Source: Ovis canadensis
Lineage: Eukaryota; Chordata; Mammalia; Artiodactyla; Bovidae
DNA: 64,000 bases
Assembly (NCBI RefSeq): GCF_042477335.2
Contig: NC_091247.1
Location: forward strand, 6,098,501 to 6,162,500
Reading direction: 5' to 3'
The notes under the pieces were generated by a model. That model saw only the letters and a program-made list of their open reading frames with translations, did no database searches and was not told where the DNA came from. The position numbers were made by a program, and so were the translations under genes. Each line of letters starts with the position of its first letter. Position 1 is the stretch's first letter. Shown here in pieces: positions 1 through 10,225 of the stretch.

Positions 1-174
1 CTGTGATAGGTACCAAATATGCCCTTGGAAGGAGAGTGACTGGGAGGGTATAAGGGGCCTTCCAGGATACTGGGCATGTTCTATATCTGGATTTGGGTAG
101 TAGTTGTGTAGGTGTACCAAGTACTAAAAATTCAGCAAGTCCACTTAAGATTTGTGCAATTTACCATATGCAAA

Positions 175-472
175 GTGAAAGAAAGCGAAAGTCGCTCAGT
201 CGTGTCCACCTCTTTGCGACCCCATGGACTATACAGTCCATGGAATTCTCCAGGCCAGAGTACTGGAGAGGGTAGCCTTTCCCTTCTCCAGGGGATCTTC
301 CCAGCCCAGAGATTGAACCCAGGTCTCCTACATTGCAGGCAGACTCTTTACCAGCTGAGCCACATGGGAAACCCAAGAATATTGGAGTAGGTAGCCTATC
401 CCTTCTCCAGTGGATCTTCCTGACACAGGAATCAAACCAAAGTCTCCTGCATTGCAGGTGGATTCTTTACCA
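175..472 (-). mobile_element. Bov-A2 SINE, dimeric, antisense
   Basis: Two Bov-A monomers in tandem, seen as two successive copies of the CCTTCTCCAG(T/G)GGATCTTCC block (290s and 400s), each followed by CTCCTGCATTGCAGG-type sequence. It carries the GTCGCTCAGTCGTGTCC end found only in ruminant BovB-derived SINEs. Confidence 0.9.
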
Positions 473-904
473 TGTGTAACTTACAATTATATTAAAAAAA
501 TTTTCATTGGTGAGCACAGTGGATGACTAGCTTTGGTTTTCTCTCTCTCCCTCCACCCACCCACCACCTTCTTTTATCTGTCCAGTACTCAGGACCACCA
601 AGGCCTCCTCCAAGTGTCAGACATCCCCCTCTCCTATCTCCCTGTTAGTCATTGGTTGCAGAAAATCTCACTTACTCAGGTGGCATTTAGAGAGCAGAGG
701 TGGAAGCTCTTAAGTGACTATCTTTCCAAAAATTTAAATTGAAACATGTCACCCTTCATCTGAATCCTCTAGTAGCACGAGACCCTGAGTGACTGGGGTC
801 CTGCCCAACCTACCCCCCACCAGCAACTGGGACTACCCCGGTCTCACTGCTTCCGGGACCACTCTCTCTGCTTCTTGCAGATGGGATCTGTTGTGTTTTT
901 CTTC

Positions 905-1018
905 TTTGTTTGGCTGTGCCACATTTGCAGCTTACAAGATCTTAGTTTCCCAATCAGGGATGAACTCCAGGGCAGTGAAAATGCTGAGTCCTACCACTGG
1001 ACTGCCAGGGAATTCCCT
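905..1018 (-). mobile_element. tRNA-Glu-derived CHR-type SINE, antisense fragment
   Basis: Reads TTGGCTGTGCC, GATCTTAGTTTCCC, then CACTGGACTGCCAGGGAATTCC: the antisense of the artiodactyl CHR SINE head and body. Confidence 0.8.
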
Positions 1019-1254
1019 ATTTTGTTTGTCTTTAAATAAATAGCTATGTGCTGTTCTGAAGTTACTTCAAATACTTTCGGACACAGGTAGGGTATCCTCC
1101 TCACTCCCCCCAACCCCCCTCTTCCCTCCCTTCCTTCTATGTTCATCTTTAGTCTCTTTCTTCAGGGTAAAGATCTTAACATGTACACATGTCGCCCCTC
1201 CCAACCTCCTTACTTAACTTTATGAGACCAGCACCTCTCATACCTTAACATGTA

Positions 1255-1353
1255 TGCAAATCAGCTGAGGACCTGGTTAAAATACAAATTCTGATTAGGA
1301 CACCCTAGGGAAATGGGCCCCTAATTCTGTTTTCTAGTAAGTTCCTAGGTGAC
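1255..1353 (+). mobile_element. MER5A-like hAT-Charlie fragment
   Basis: Words CTGGTTAAAATACAAATTCTGATT and AAGTTCCTAGGTGACCC fit the non-autonomous hAT-Charlie element MER5A. Old and diverged; family assigned from memory. Confidence 0.45.
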
Positions 1354-1809
1354 CCTTTTGGTCCCTGAACTCTGCTTCATGTAGGGGGTTGGAGAACCAT
1401 CCCCTCTTCCTGCTGGTCCTGCTGCTGGGTGTAAGGGTCCCATGATGACTGAGGAAAGTTTGGACTCCTGGGCCTCCAACTTTTGGTGACCCTCCTCCTG
1501 AAATAAAGCCGCTGTTTTCTCTCGGGGAGTGAGGAGCCTGAACACAGGCTGGCTTGATGCCTCTGGCTTTTGCCCTTGGAGGGCTGTTGTAGCTGAGACA
1601 GAAGACTGTCCTGGGATCTGACTTCTATATGCAGAGTCAAGAGTGGGGAGCTCCATGCTGGTGGCACTTGGATCCACTGTGGTCTGATTTGAAGGTTTTG
1701 GGAAAGACAATCTCGGCCTTCTGAAGTGCCAGTGACACCCCAAATGCCAGAACCGCCACCTTTGCCCACAGGAGATGGCAGAAGTGCTGAGCAGGGAGAG
1801 GAAAAATCA

Positions 1810-1905
1810 GAGACCTCCTTGAACTTGGTCTGTAACCTTGAGGAGCCCTCCGAGCCTCAGTTTCCCCATCTGAAAACTAGGTGGCTGGACTCAGCCCAGC
1901 TCTTA
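1810..1905 (+). mobile_element. MIR SINE fragment
   Basis: GAGCCTCAGTTTCCCCATCTG is the conserved core of the mammalian-wide MIR element in sense orientation, preceded by the expected GTAACCTTG word. Confidence 0.65.
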
Positions 1906-2979
1906 AAGGCTCATGCCTGAAACACATTGGTGGACACGCCTGGGGTTGTCCTGCGCCCACATGTGCACGGAGACCTCAGCTCAGTGGCTGTCATGGTGGG
2001 GTTTCCGGGGTGGGGGGAGTCCCTCTCTGCTGTCCCAGCTGAGCCACTTGGGGCTGTTTTTCACAGCACCATTGATCCAACTAAACCAGGGAGATACATT
2101 GCATCTCCTCCCGAGGTCAGGGGTTGGGCAGCCCAGCTGGTAAATCGCCCAGGGGCAGTGTTTTAAAGCCCTGCTCTGTGTTTTGACTCCTTGGGACCTA
2201 GCTTGGGAGCAGCGAGGCTTGGGGGAGGCTGCTGAAGTTTGATACGGCTTTGGGGACTGGCAGGGGCAAAGGGCTCCGGCCAAGGGAGGGACAAATAGAT
2301 CAATGGGAAACTGCCATGACCTCATGACCTCAGAGATGGCTTCAAACCGTGTTCTTAACATGCCCTAGTAAATCTGGGGGTGGGTCTACGTCCCCTGGGG
2401 ACAGTAGGGAGTACGAGGACAGGGGCAAGGGGTAGGAGAGGCAGGAGATGCTAGGGATGCTTAGACAATGGCCCAAGTGGCTAGATGCCCAGCCTCCCCG
2501 GGCAGCCCGGCCTTGTCTGCTCTCCTTTGTCCCACACAATGGGGGCACAACACTTTACAGTTTGCACAGAATTCTCCACGCCCTGCCCTTGCTTCAGCAG
2601 ACTCCAGGGGGTGGGGAATACATGGCCCCGTCTGACAGTGGGGAAACTGGGCTCAGATGGGGCTCAGCTTCCTGGTCACAGAGCTTTTGAGGAACTGAGA
2701 AGGGGCCAGTTTGAGGGACAAAATACAAGGGAGTCTGGACAGGTGGCGGTGAGGCTCCAGAGGCTGCTGAGAACCGACTTCACTCCTTAAGAAACCACAG
2801 GAGGGTGTCAGCTGGAGGGACGGAAGGGGCACGGCATGACGCGCTTATTGTTCTGGAAAGCTCTCACCGCGTGGGTGTGGGGAAGGCTTGCATGGGCCTC
2901 CAGAGCTGGCGTGAAGAACGACGGGGCTTGAACTTCCCTCCCGGCCCCCACCATCTTCCTAGGTAGTCACCTCGAAGTT

Positions 2980-3110
2980 GCTGGAGTGTGACAGACCTGA
3001 GTCCCATCTCTGCCCCTGGCTTGTTTCATGCATATGGGCAAGTGATTTCACCTTAAAGTTTCCCCAGCTTTACGAGCGTGAAAGTTTTAACAGCACCTGG
3101 GGAGGAGCAT
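2980..3110 (+). mobile_element. MIR SINE fragment
   Basis: GACAGACCTGAGTCCCATCTCTGCC, then GGGCAAGTGATTTCACC and TTTCCCCAGC follow the order of MIR blocks in sense orientation. Confidence 0.55.
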
Positions 3111-3314
3111 TGAGGATGGCTGCTGTTATCGTCCCATTTCCCCTTCCGGCGGCCTCAGTGGTCCTCCCCGGGATGCCTCAGAGCTCCTGGCCTTGGACTG
3201 TAAAGACATCACACCTGCAGGTCCCTGGTGGCCACACGATGGGCTGTGAGCTCAGATGCCATGCAGAAGAAGGGGGCTTTTGCCCCTCTGCTTCCTCGTG
3301 GTGATAGCTTACGG

Positions 3315-3852
3315 TGAACAGTGTCGGATTCTTCATCTCCAAAGAAGATTTAGCTTCGGGACCAGGGACCAGGCTTGATCACGTAAGAGCTTCTGTGTAG
3401 CAGAGTTTTATTAAAGTATAAAGAGAGACAGAGAAAGCCTCTGACACAGACATCAGAGGGGGACAGAGAGTGCTGCCTTCGCTAGTGTTAGCAAGCGAGT
3501 TTTATACTTTTTAAATTGGTTATGACAATAAGTCAAAAGAATGTCTCAAGGTTGTAAAGATCTTACCAGACCCACTCCCATAATTTACATTTTAAGATAT
3601 CAGGACTAGTCAGAAGGTTTCCAGGAAGGAGAAACTGTCCTCAAGCAGGGTACAATGTTGCTATATAATCGTTAGTACAGAGTTTCAACTGAGTTGTTTG
3701 TTGTATAATCAAATCAGTTCTGGGCTTAAAGGAAAAAAGGTTTTATGTGACTAAGACTAAGGAATGTAGAGGGGAAAAAAGCATTTGTCCTTTCCTCGTC
3801 TTAGAGAATTTCAGATCCCTCTCTCCTCCTCAGGGACCCGGGCATCTTATCA
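3315..3852 (-). mobile_element. Probable solo LTR of an endogenous retrovirus
   Basis: About 540 bases that begin TG and end CA when read on the minus strand. In that reading a TATAAAA box (complement of 3501-3507) is followed about 95 bases later by AATAAA (complement of 3407-3412), the layout of U3-R-U5. No gag, pol or env sequence lies beside it, so it is probably a solo LTR left by recombination. It resembles ruminant class II LTRs as I remember them. I could not match target duplications at the ends, so the borders are approximate. Confidence 0.6.
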
Positions 3853-4196
3853 ACCTGCCTGGGAATTGACTCTCTCCGTGGCACTAACTGTCCTTGCTGG
3901 ACCCTGCAGCGCCCCCGGGTGAGGTGCACCTAGAGGCCAGTGGGCGCTGGTTCCAGCCTGGGCTTTGCTACAACGGGCTCTGCATTGCATCTCCTTTCTG
4001 TGCCTCCGTCTCCCCACTCGTGCAATGACTGATGTTTCCTCAAAGCAACAGGCCCAGTCAGTCACCCACAAGGTGAGTTAGGATTTTGCATGTAGTTACA
4101 TCAGACCCCATTGTGATAAATATACTCTCCTGATAATGCTCTTCCACGTCTCTCAGTATGTCAGGGAGACTTGGGTTGGTGTTGATTTGTGTTCAA

Positions 4197-4802
4197 TGCC
4201 TTAAAAAAAAACTTTTTATTTTGTATTGGAGTAGAGAAGGCAATGACACCCCACTCCAGTACTCTTGCCTGGAAAATCCCATGGACAGAGGAGCCTGGAA
4301 GGCTGCCGTCTATGGGGTTGCACAGAGTTGGACACGACTGACGTGACTTAGCAGCAGCAGAGTTGATTAACAATGTCATGAAAATTTTGGGTGTACAGGA
4401 AAGTGATCCAATTACACATATATATGTATTGATTCTTTTCCAAATTATTTCCCCATTTAGGTTGTTATATAATACTGAGCAGGGTTCCCTGCATATACAG
4501 TAGGTTCTTATTGGTTATCCATTTTAAATATTGCAATGTGCACATGTCAGTCCTACAAATGCCCTACTATCCCTGCCACCACAACCATAAGTTTGTTCTC
4601 TAAGTCTGAATCTATTTCTGTTTTGCAAATAATTTCATTTGCATCATTTTTTAGATTCTACATGTAAGTGATATCACTGATATTCGTCTTTCTCTGTCTG
4701 GCTCACTTCACCCAGTATGAGAATCTCTAGGTCCATCTATATTGCTGCAAATGGCATTATTTCATTCTTTTTAACGGCTGAGTAACATTCCATTGTATAT
4801 AG
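4197..4802 (-). mobile_element. L1 3' end, antisense, split by a Bov-A2
   Basis: Contains AGTTGATTAACAATG, GTGTACAGGAAAGTGATCC, CTCTAGGTCCATCTAT and ATTCCATTGTATAT words typical of the antisense 3' UTR of artiodactyl L1. Interrupted at 4234-4360 by a younger SINE. Confidence 0.8.
4234..4360 (+). mobile_element. Bov-A2-type SINE nested in the L1
   Basis: AGAAGGCAATGACACCCCACTCC to GACACGACTGACGTGACTTAGCAGCAGCAG. L1 sequence resumes on both sides, so this insertion is younger than the L1. Confidence 0.88.
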
Positions 4803-4845
4803 GCTTACTGCCTTTTGAAGCTTTGGTAAACTCACTTTTAAAAAA

Positions 4846-4945
4846 TGTTTGAATATTAAAGCTTTTATGAAAAATGTGATAAAATACACAAAACACAATT
4901 TACCATCTTAACTGATTAAGTGTACAGTTTGGTGGTGCTAATGAT
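4846..4945 (-). mobile_element. Older L1 3' fragment
   Basis: GATAAAATACACAAAACACAATTTACCATCTTAAC and AAGTGTACAGTTTGGTGG match the antisense 3' UTR of old mammalian L1 subfamilies. Confidence 0.55.
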
Positions 4946-5139
4946 CTCACTTTTTGTCAGAGAGAACAGAGCCCCTTAAAGAAGAGCTAGTAAGTAGATA
5001 ATAGCAGTAAGTGGGTCCCCCGCAGGAGGATGACCAGGTGTCCTCCTGATTCTTCCACCTGGTGTGTCCACAGATGGAGCTGCCGTGTGGCTTCTCCACC
5101 CCGCTGCTGTTGTCTGGCGGGCAGAGCCAGCTCAGCTGG

Positions 5140-5290
5140 GAGGCACGGCACTCAGGGCCTGGGTTCCGGCCTCAGACATACTTGGGTTCAAATCCTGGCT
5201 CTGCTTTTCAACAGCTGGGTGCCTTTAGGCAGAGAGTCTAACCTCTTTACCTAAAGAGGCTGCATCCGTATCTATAAAATTGGACTGCCC
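5140..5290 (+). mobile_element. MIR SINE
   Basis: CTTGGGTTCAAATCCTGGCTCTGC, CAGCTGGGTGCCTTTAGGCAG, TAACCTCTTTACC and ATCTATAAAATTGGA give the full MIR block order in sense orientation. Confidence 0.75.
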
Positions 5291-5491
5291 TCCCCCGCAC
5301 AAAGGTGTGGTGCTCAGAGGTAAACCCAGGGAGGCAAGTCATGGACGTCATGACCATGGGGAATATTAACCGGGGCTGAGCAGGGATGGACAGAGATACT
5401 GCTGGAGGAATTTCTTTCTTGTTCTCATCCTCACCTCCAGCCCGCCAAAGGTGGCTTAGGGCACTGGCCCTTCTTTCTTTCTGAAACACAT

Positions 5492-5914
5492 TCTATTTAT
5501 TTACTATTTAGTTTTGGCTGTGTCGGGTCTTTGCTGTGCAGGCTTCTCTCTGGTTGCGGTGAGTGGGGCTCCTCTCTAGCTGTGATGCGCAGGCTTCCCA
5601 TTGCTGTGGCTTCTCCTGCTGCAAAGCACGGGCTCTAGGGCGTGCGGGCGTCAGCAGCTATGGCTCCTGGACCAGAGCACAGACTCAGTGGTTGTGGCAC
5701 ACAGACTCAGTGGTTGTGGCACACAGGCTCAGTGGTTGTGGCACACAGGCTCAGTGGTTGTGGCACACAGGCTCAGTGGTTGTGGCACACAGGCTCAGTG
5801 GTTGTGGCACACAGACTTAGTTGCTCCATGGCAGGTGGGATCTTCCCTGGATCAGAGATGGAACCCACGTCCCCTGCATTGGCAGGCGGATTCTTTATGA
5901 GTCACCAGGGTGCA
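5492..5914 (-). mobile_element. CHR-type tRNA-Glu SINE, antisense, with internal tandem expansion
   Basis: Starts with ATTTATTTACTATTTAGTTTTGGCTG and ends CCCCTGCATTGGCAGGCGGATTC..CACCAGGG, the antisense of the long CHR SINE. The element normally runs about 300 bases; here it is about 420 because a 22-base internal unit is repeated (see 5679-5810). Confidence 0.85.
5679..5810 (+). repeat. 22-bp minisatellite, six copies, inside a SINE
   Basis: Six head-to-tail units of 22 bases (unit ACAG(A/G)CTCAGTGGTTGTGG + CAC). The first two have A and the last four G at unit position 5; otherwise the units are identical. The following ACAGACTTAGTTG is the normal SINE sequence and looks like the parent unit. 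Open frames crossing it encode a repeated peptide only because 22 is not a multiple of three; they are not genes. Confidence 0.97.
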
Positions 5915-6888
5915 CAGGTCTTTCGTGAAGCTCCTTTTCATTTGGAAGGCTGCCCTCCCCAATGGTCTGTTTCCACCCTGATGCTTCCCAGGACCAGAGA
6001 AAGGGAGTGAGGAGCAGGCCCTCGAGATCTGTGCGCATGTGGCTCAGCCTTACCTGCCTCCCTCATCCCAAAGGGCAGGGGCCGCACAAAGGGCCATGTC
6101 ACTGACCGGTGCGATGGAGGGAGCAGATTGCAGGGGTAGGGAGGGGGGACCGGCATGCCCGAGGAGTCCGCTTGTGCCCCTCTGGGGCGGAGCTCTGACA
6201 GACTGTACCCTCCCAGGGTAGCTGTCAGTCCCTGGCCTCTTTCTGCATCTGCGGCCCCAGGAGTCAGGCCTGAGGCTGCTGCCCAGCCCGTGTGCCAGCC
6301 CTGGCCGCCTGCTTCCCAGGAACCTGCCCCGAGACACAGATAAAGCCGCCTTTCAGAGCTCTGTTCAGGGGGCTCTGAAACAGAGCTGGGGGCTTAGGGT
6401 GGAGTGCTAGGGTCCTCCGAGCTGTCAGACAAAGCCGCCTTGTTGGGAAGGCTCAGACAGAGCAGGGACCGCCCCCCCCCTCAACCCAGGGAGACCCTGC
6501 CCCTAAGGGCACATGGGGCCAACATGGTCCCAAGGGCAGGGCAACCGGCCTCACTGAGTCCTGGACGCAGGAGGGAAGGGAGGATGGGGCTAAGGGGCTC
6601 GGATCTCTGGGAGCAAGACTCTTGGGTTTGGGGATGCTCTTCTCAACCACGTGAGCCACCCATTGTTCTGGATGCTGTTAGAGCAAACCGGGCCATGCAG
6701 CCCTGGGCCACCTGGCTGCACCTCCTCTTCAGGCCCTCATTCTTTCCTCCTGAACCCACTCAGCCTGTTTGGATGCTTGAACCTCCAGGGTACGTGCTGT
6801 TCCCTCTGCTTGGGATGCCCTTCCCTGCAATTCTCACACGGCCGCCCCTGCTCGTTGTCCTTGGAGGCGGCTCGGACCACTGTCCAAC

Positions 6889-7076
6889 ATGATGGCTCAG
6901 CAGTGAAGAATCCGCCTGCAATGCAGGAGATGCAGGTTCGATTCCTGGGTCATGAAGATCCCCTGGAGAAGGAAATGGCACCCACGTCAGTATTCCTGCC
7001 TGGAGAATCCCATGGACAGAGGAGGCTGGCGGGCTCCCGTCTATGGGGTTGCAGAGAGTTGGACACGACTTAACAA
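6889..7076 (+). mobile_element. Bov-tA SINE
   Basis: tRNA-like head (GATGGCTCAGCAGTGAAGAATC, GCAGGTTCGATTCCTGG) fused to the Bov-A body (GGAGAAGGAAATGGC to GTTGGACACGACTTAACAAC). Confidence 0.9.
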
Positions 7077-7182
7077 CTAAACCACCGCCATCCCTCTGGG
7101 ACAAGGAGGTAGGGGGTGTCTTCAGGTACATCCTGGGCACCTAGAATAATGCAGAGCCTCTAGGACACAGGGAATAAATAGT

Positions 7183-7595
7183 CATTGAATAAAAGAAGCA
7201 GCCCATTGAATAAAACAAAAAGCCTTGTTTCTGACTTCACTTACCATGTGGTATCACACACGTGGAATCTAAACTACGGCACGAGGGAACCTACCTTCGA
7301 GACAGAAACAGAGTCCCAGACCTGGGCAGCAGACTGCGGCTGTCAAGGGGTGAGGGTGGACGAGCGGGAAGTGGGCGTTTGGGGTTAGGAGACGCCAACT
7401 GTTACAAATAGGATGGGTAAACGGCAGCGGCCTCCTGTGTAGCACAGGCAACTAGATTCAGTAACTGGGGACAAAGCATAATGGGAAAGAATATAAAAAA
7501 AGAATGTATGTATGTGTGTAACTGAGTCACTTTGCCGTGCAGCAGAAATTAAAGCAGCATTGTAAATCAGTTACACTTCAATACAAATTTTTCTT
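7183..7595 (+). mobile_element. L1 3' end, sense
   Basis: GTGGTATCACACACGTGGAATCTAA, CTGTGTAGCACAGGCAACTAGATTCAGTA and ACTTCAATACAAATTTTT are words of the L1 ORF2 end and 3' UTR; the poly(A)-like end is at about 7595. Confidence 0.85.
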
Positions 7596-7599
7596 AAAA

Positions 7600-8285
7600 G
7601 AGGAGGAAGCAATCATGTTCCCCCAAGAGGGGTCACCTAGAGAGTGGAGGCAGTGCCCGGTGTGGAGCCCACGTGAGTTTATTTCCAAAGCTTTCCTGGG
7701 GCCTCACAGTCTCTTACCCACTGCTGTAAGAGGGTCACCCTTGGGTTACTCCCACCCTGAGAAAGGGGTGGACCCCTACGCCTGTCTCATCACCCCCACC
7801 CCAACCTCTGAGTGGTGCCGAAGGGCTGGGGGCTGCCTTGGCCGCAGCCATGGTGGGGACATCTGTCTTCACGATCAGGGCCTGGCAGGAGCAGGATGAG
7901 GCCCCGGGGAAGAACGCTGAGAACAAACAGAGACGGGAGCCGGCCGGTCCTGTGCGCCACGGACATAAATAAACGGTCACACCAGGCATAAACAGCCGGG
8001 CTGGGAGTTCTGGAGTCCGCATGGCGATTTCTCAAACCTCAGGCAGGAGTCGGGTCAGCTGGGGTCCCAGATGGGAAGACCTCCTGTGTTGCAGCCGCTT
8101 CATTACCGTCTTAACTGAGTGGCCGGCTGGGTCCCTGGGAGCCCCGGTGGGGGTGACTCATGTCGTGATTAGTCACAATTGGCGCCTGCGCCCACCCCGG
8201 GGTCAGGGTGTGTGGGGAGGGGCCCAGGAGGAAGCAAGTGTGTGGGGGGGTGCTGGTGGAGTTAACAATCATTAATCATAATTTA
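7600..8285. other. Unassigned downstream sequence with AP-1-like words
   Basis: No repeat or exon recognised. Contains TGACTCA at 8154-8160 and TTAGTCA at 8169-8175, followed by AT-rich TTAACAATCATTAATC. Confidence 0.55.
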
Positions 8286-8288
8286 ACG

Positions 8289-8428
8289 AGGACTTCCCTG
8301 ATGCCCCAGTGGTTCAGACGCCAGGCTTCCACTGCAGGGGAGCGCGGGTTTGATCCCTGGAAGCGGAACTAAGATCCTGCTCGCTTCGCAGCATGGCCGA
8401 AAAAATAGAAGGTAGTAATAGTAATAGA
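8289..8428 (+). mobile_element. CHR-type SINE
   Basis: GGACTTCCCTGATGCCCCAGTGGTTCAGAC, GGGTTTGATCCCTGG and GAACTAAGATCCTGC in the expected order. Confidence 0.85.
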
Positions 8429-8431
8429 ACG

Positions 8432-8660
8432 TGCAAGCACACCGAATTGCTCCAGTCACGTCTGAGTCTGTGCTACCCTGTGGACTGTAGCCCACCAGGC
8501 TCCTCTGTCCATGGGATTCTCCAGGCAAGGATACTGGAGTGGGTTGCCGTGCCCTCCTGCAGTGGATTTTCCCAACTCAGGGATCGAACCCTCGTCTCTT
8601 AACAGCCACCTGCATTGTCAGATGGTTTTTTTTTTAACCACTGGTGCTACCTGGAAAGCC
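8432..8660 (-). mobile_element. Bov-tA SINE, antisense
   Basis: CCAGGCTCCTCTGTCCATGG, GGGTTGCCGTGCCCTCC, GGGATCGAACCC and a degraded tRNA-like end CTGGTGCTACCTGGAAAGCC. Confidence 0.9.
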
Positions 8661-8694
8661 CAATAATAATAGAACAACAGTTCTCATTTCTTGG

Positions 8695-8860
8695 ACAGTT
8701 ACCAGGGGCCTGCCCTGTTTTAAGCTAAGTGTATTATTTATTCCTCAGGCCAGCCTCAAACAGTAAGTACGATTATCGGGCCCATTTTACAGATGGGGAA
8801 ACTGAGACTCAGAGAGATGAAGTAATCAGCTCCAAATCCAGGTCCACCTGAGTTCTAACT
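8695..8860 (-). mobile_element. MIR SINE, antisense
   Basis: CCCATTTTACAGATGGGGAAACTGAGAC is the antisense MIR core; GAGAGATGAAGTAATC follows as expected. Confidence 0.7.
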
Positions 8861-9127
8861 GGAGTTTGCAACCACTATGCTCTCCACTGTCACCATGGGT
8901 CTGCAGGGAGCGCTCCAGGGCCCTGGAACCTCTGTCCCTCTTCCTCAGGGAGGCTGGTAAGCATGGCCAGTGCAGCTGAGTCTGCAGAGTCCTGGTTAAA
9001 CACACAGGCACTCGGCCCCTCCCGCATCTGATGGAGGCAAGGTGGGTAATGAGGAACCATCACAGGGCCCATTTTATCAGGCTTTCCCTTCGGTAGATGC
9101 AATCGGCCGCTGTCTCTCCAGGCGTAT

Positions 9128-9240
9128 GGTTTTCAAATCTCAGCGAGCATCAGAATCACCCAGGTAGCTTGTAAAACAGACAAGAAGGGCCCAACTTAGG
9201 AATCTGCCTATTTATCAAGAAATATCGCGCCCCTGTGGCA
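9128..9240 (+). mobile_element. MER5A-like hAT-Charlie fragment
   Basis: TTTTCAAATCTCAGCGAGCATCAGAATCACCC followed by AGCTTGTAAAACAGAC resembles the start of MER5A. Diverged; assigned from memory. Confidence 0.5.
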
Positions 9241-9483
9241 AAACACAGCTCCAACATTTCAAAAATCAACAACAAAATGAGCCCAGAGTCCTTTCTCACT
9301 GGCCTGCCTGGGCTCGTCTGGAATTCAGACAAATGGGCTGGAACCACGTCTAAAGTTCTGACCTGACCTCACTGAGATTTCCCGGCTGTCACCAGAGGGG
9401 ACCCTGGAGCTACATGGAGAGGATGCTGGAGTGGTTTTCACAGCTTCACGAGCTGTAAAAAGGACATTTGAAAAGAAAGGGAA

Positions 9484-9565
9484 GGACTTCACTTTCCAAC
9501 GTACAGGATGTGGGTTCAATCCCTGGCCCGGGGAACTAAGATCCCACATGCCTCATGGCCAGAAA
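9484..9565 (+). mobile_element. CHR-type SINE, internally deleted, in the left palindrome arm
   Basis: GGACTTCACTTTCCAACG then GATGTGGGTTCAATCCCTGG and GAACTAAGATCCCACATGCC. The tRNA-like head has lost its middle compared with the copy in the right arm. Confidence 0.75.
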
Positions 9566-10089
9566 ATCAGAACACAGACAACAGAAGTAACACTGTAACA
9601 AATTCAATAAAGATTTTTAAAATGGTCCACATTTTAAAAAAAATCTTAAAAAAAAAAAAAAAGAAAAAGAAAGGAAACCCAGAGGTTGTGAAATCCAAGC
9701 CCTTTGTTTTATATTTGGGGAAATTGAGACCCCAAAAGGTTCAACAGCTTTTCTAGGACATCAAGCTGCTTGAGGCTACAAGTGTCTAGGACTACCCCCC
9801 TCACCACCCCCTGCCCCCAGAGGGTCAGTACTTACTGCCGAGTTACCACTCATGCAGGTGAAGCTGCTGATGCTAAAATTAAGATCAGTTGCTGGGTGGA
9901 CTTGGATCCCTTAATCTTTTGGGGCCTCAATATCCCTCAAATGTAAAACAAAGGGCTTGGATTTCACAACCTCTGGGTTCCCTTTCTCTTTTTTTTTTTT
10001 AAGATTTTAAAAAATGTGGTCCATTAAAATAAAATCTTTATTGAATTTGTTACAATGTTACTTCTGTTGTTTATGTCCTGATTTTCCAG

Positions 10090-10215
10090 CCATGAGGCAT
10101 GTGGGATCTTAGTTCCCTGACCAAGGATGGAATCCACACCCCTTGCATTGGAAGGTGAAGAAAGGGAAGGACTTCCCTGGTGGTCAAGTGGTTAGGACTT
10201 CCCACCAGGGAAGTC
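10090..10215 (-). mobile_element. CHR-type SINE in the right palindrome arm, antisense
   Basis: CATGAGGCATGTGGGATCTTAGTTCCC and CCCCTTGCATTGGAAGG in antisense order, followed by head sequence that is itself duplicated in inverted form (10160-10225). Confidence 0.75.
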
Positions 10216-10225
10216 CCTCCCTTTC
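10160..10225. repeat. 24-bp-stem hairpin inside the right palindrome arm
   Basis: Bases 10160-10183 and 10202-10225 are inverted copies with 23 of 24 matches; the loop is 18 bases. The stem is the SINE start, GGACTTCCCTGGTGG paired with CCACCAGGGAAGTCC. Confidence 0.93.

Larger units (their letters stand above)
1360..3300. other. Unassigned downstream sequence
   Basis: Apart from the MIR pieces I see no gene or repeat here. Open frames on both strands lack any recognisable domain. Confidence 0.6.

Noticed and set aside
5679-5810. CRISPR-like array
   Set aside because: Units are directly adjacent with no spacers, and the host is a mammalian SINE.
5563-6010. Repeat-peptide frames across the 22-bp minisatellite
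   Set aside because: 22 is not a multiple of three, so all three frames give a repeating peptide automatically; no gene is implied.
6889-7076. tRNA gene suggested by GGTTCGATTCC boxes, here and in many other places
   Set aside because: These are the B-box relics of tRNA-Glu-derived SINE heads; no cloverleaf with intact acceptor stem is present.
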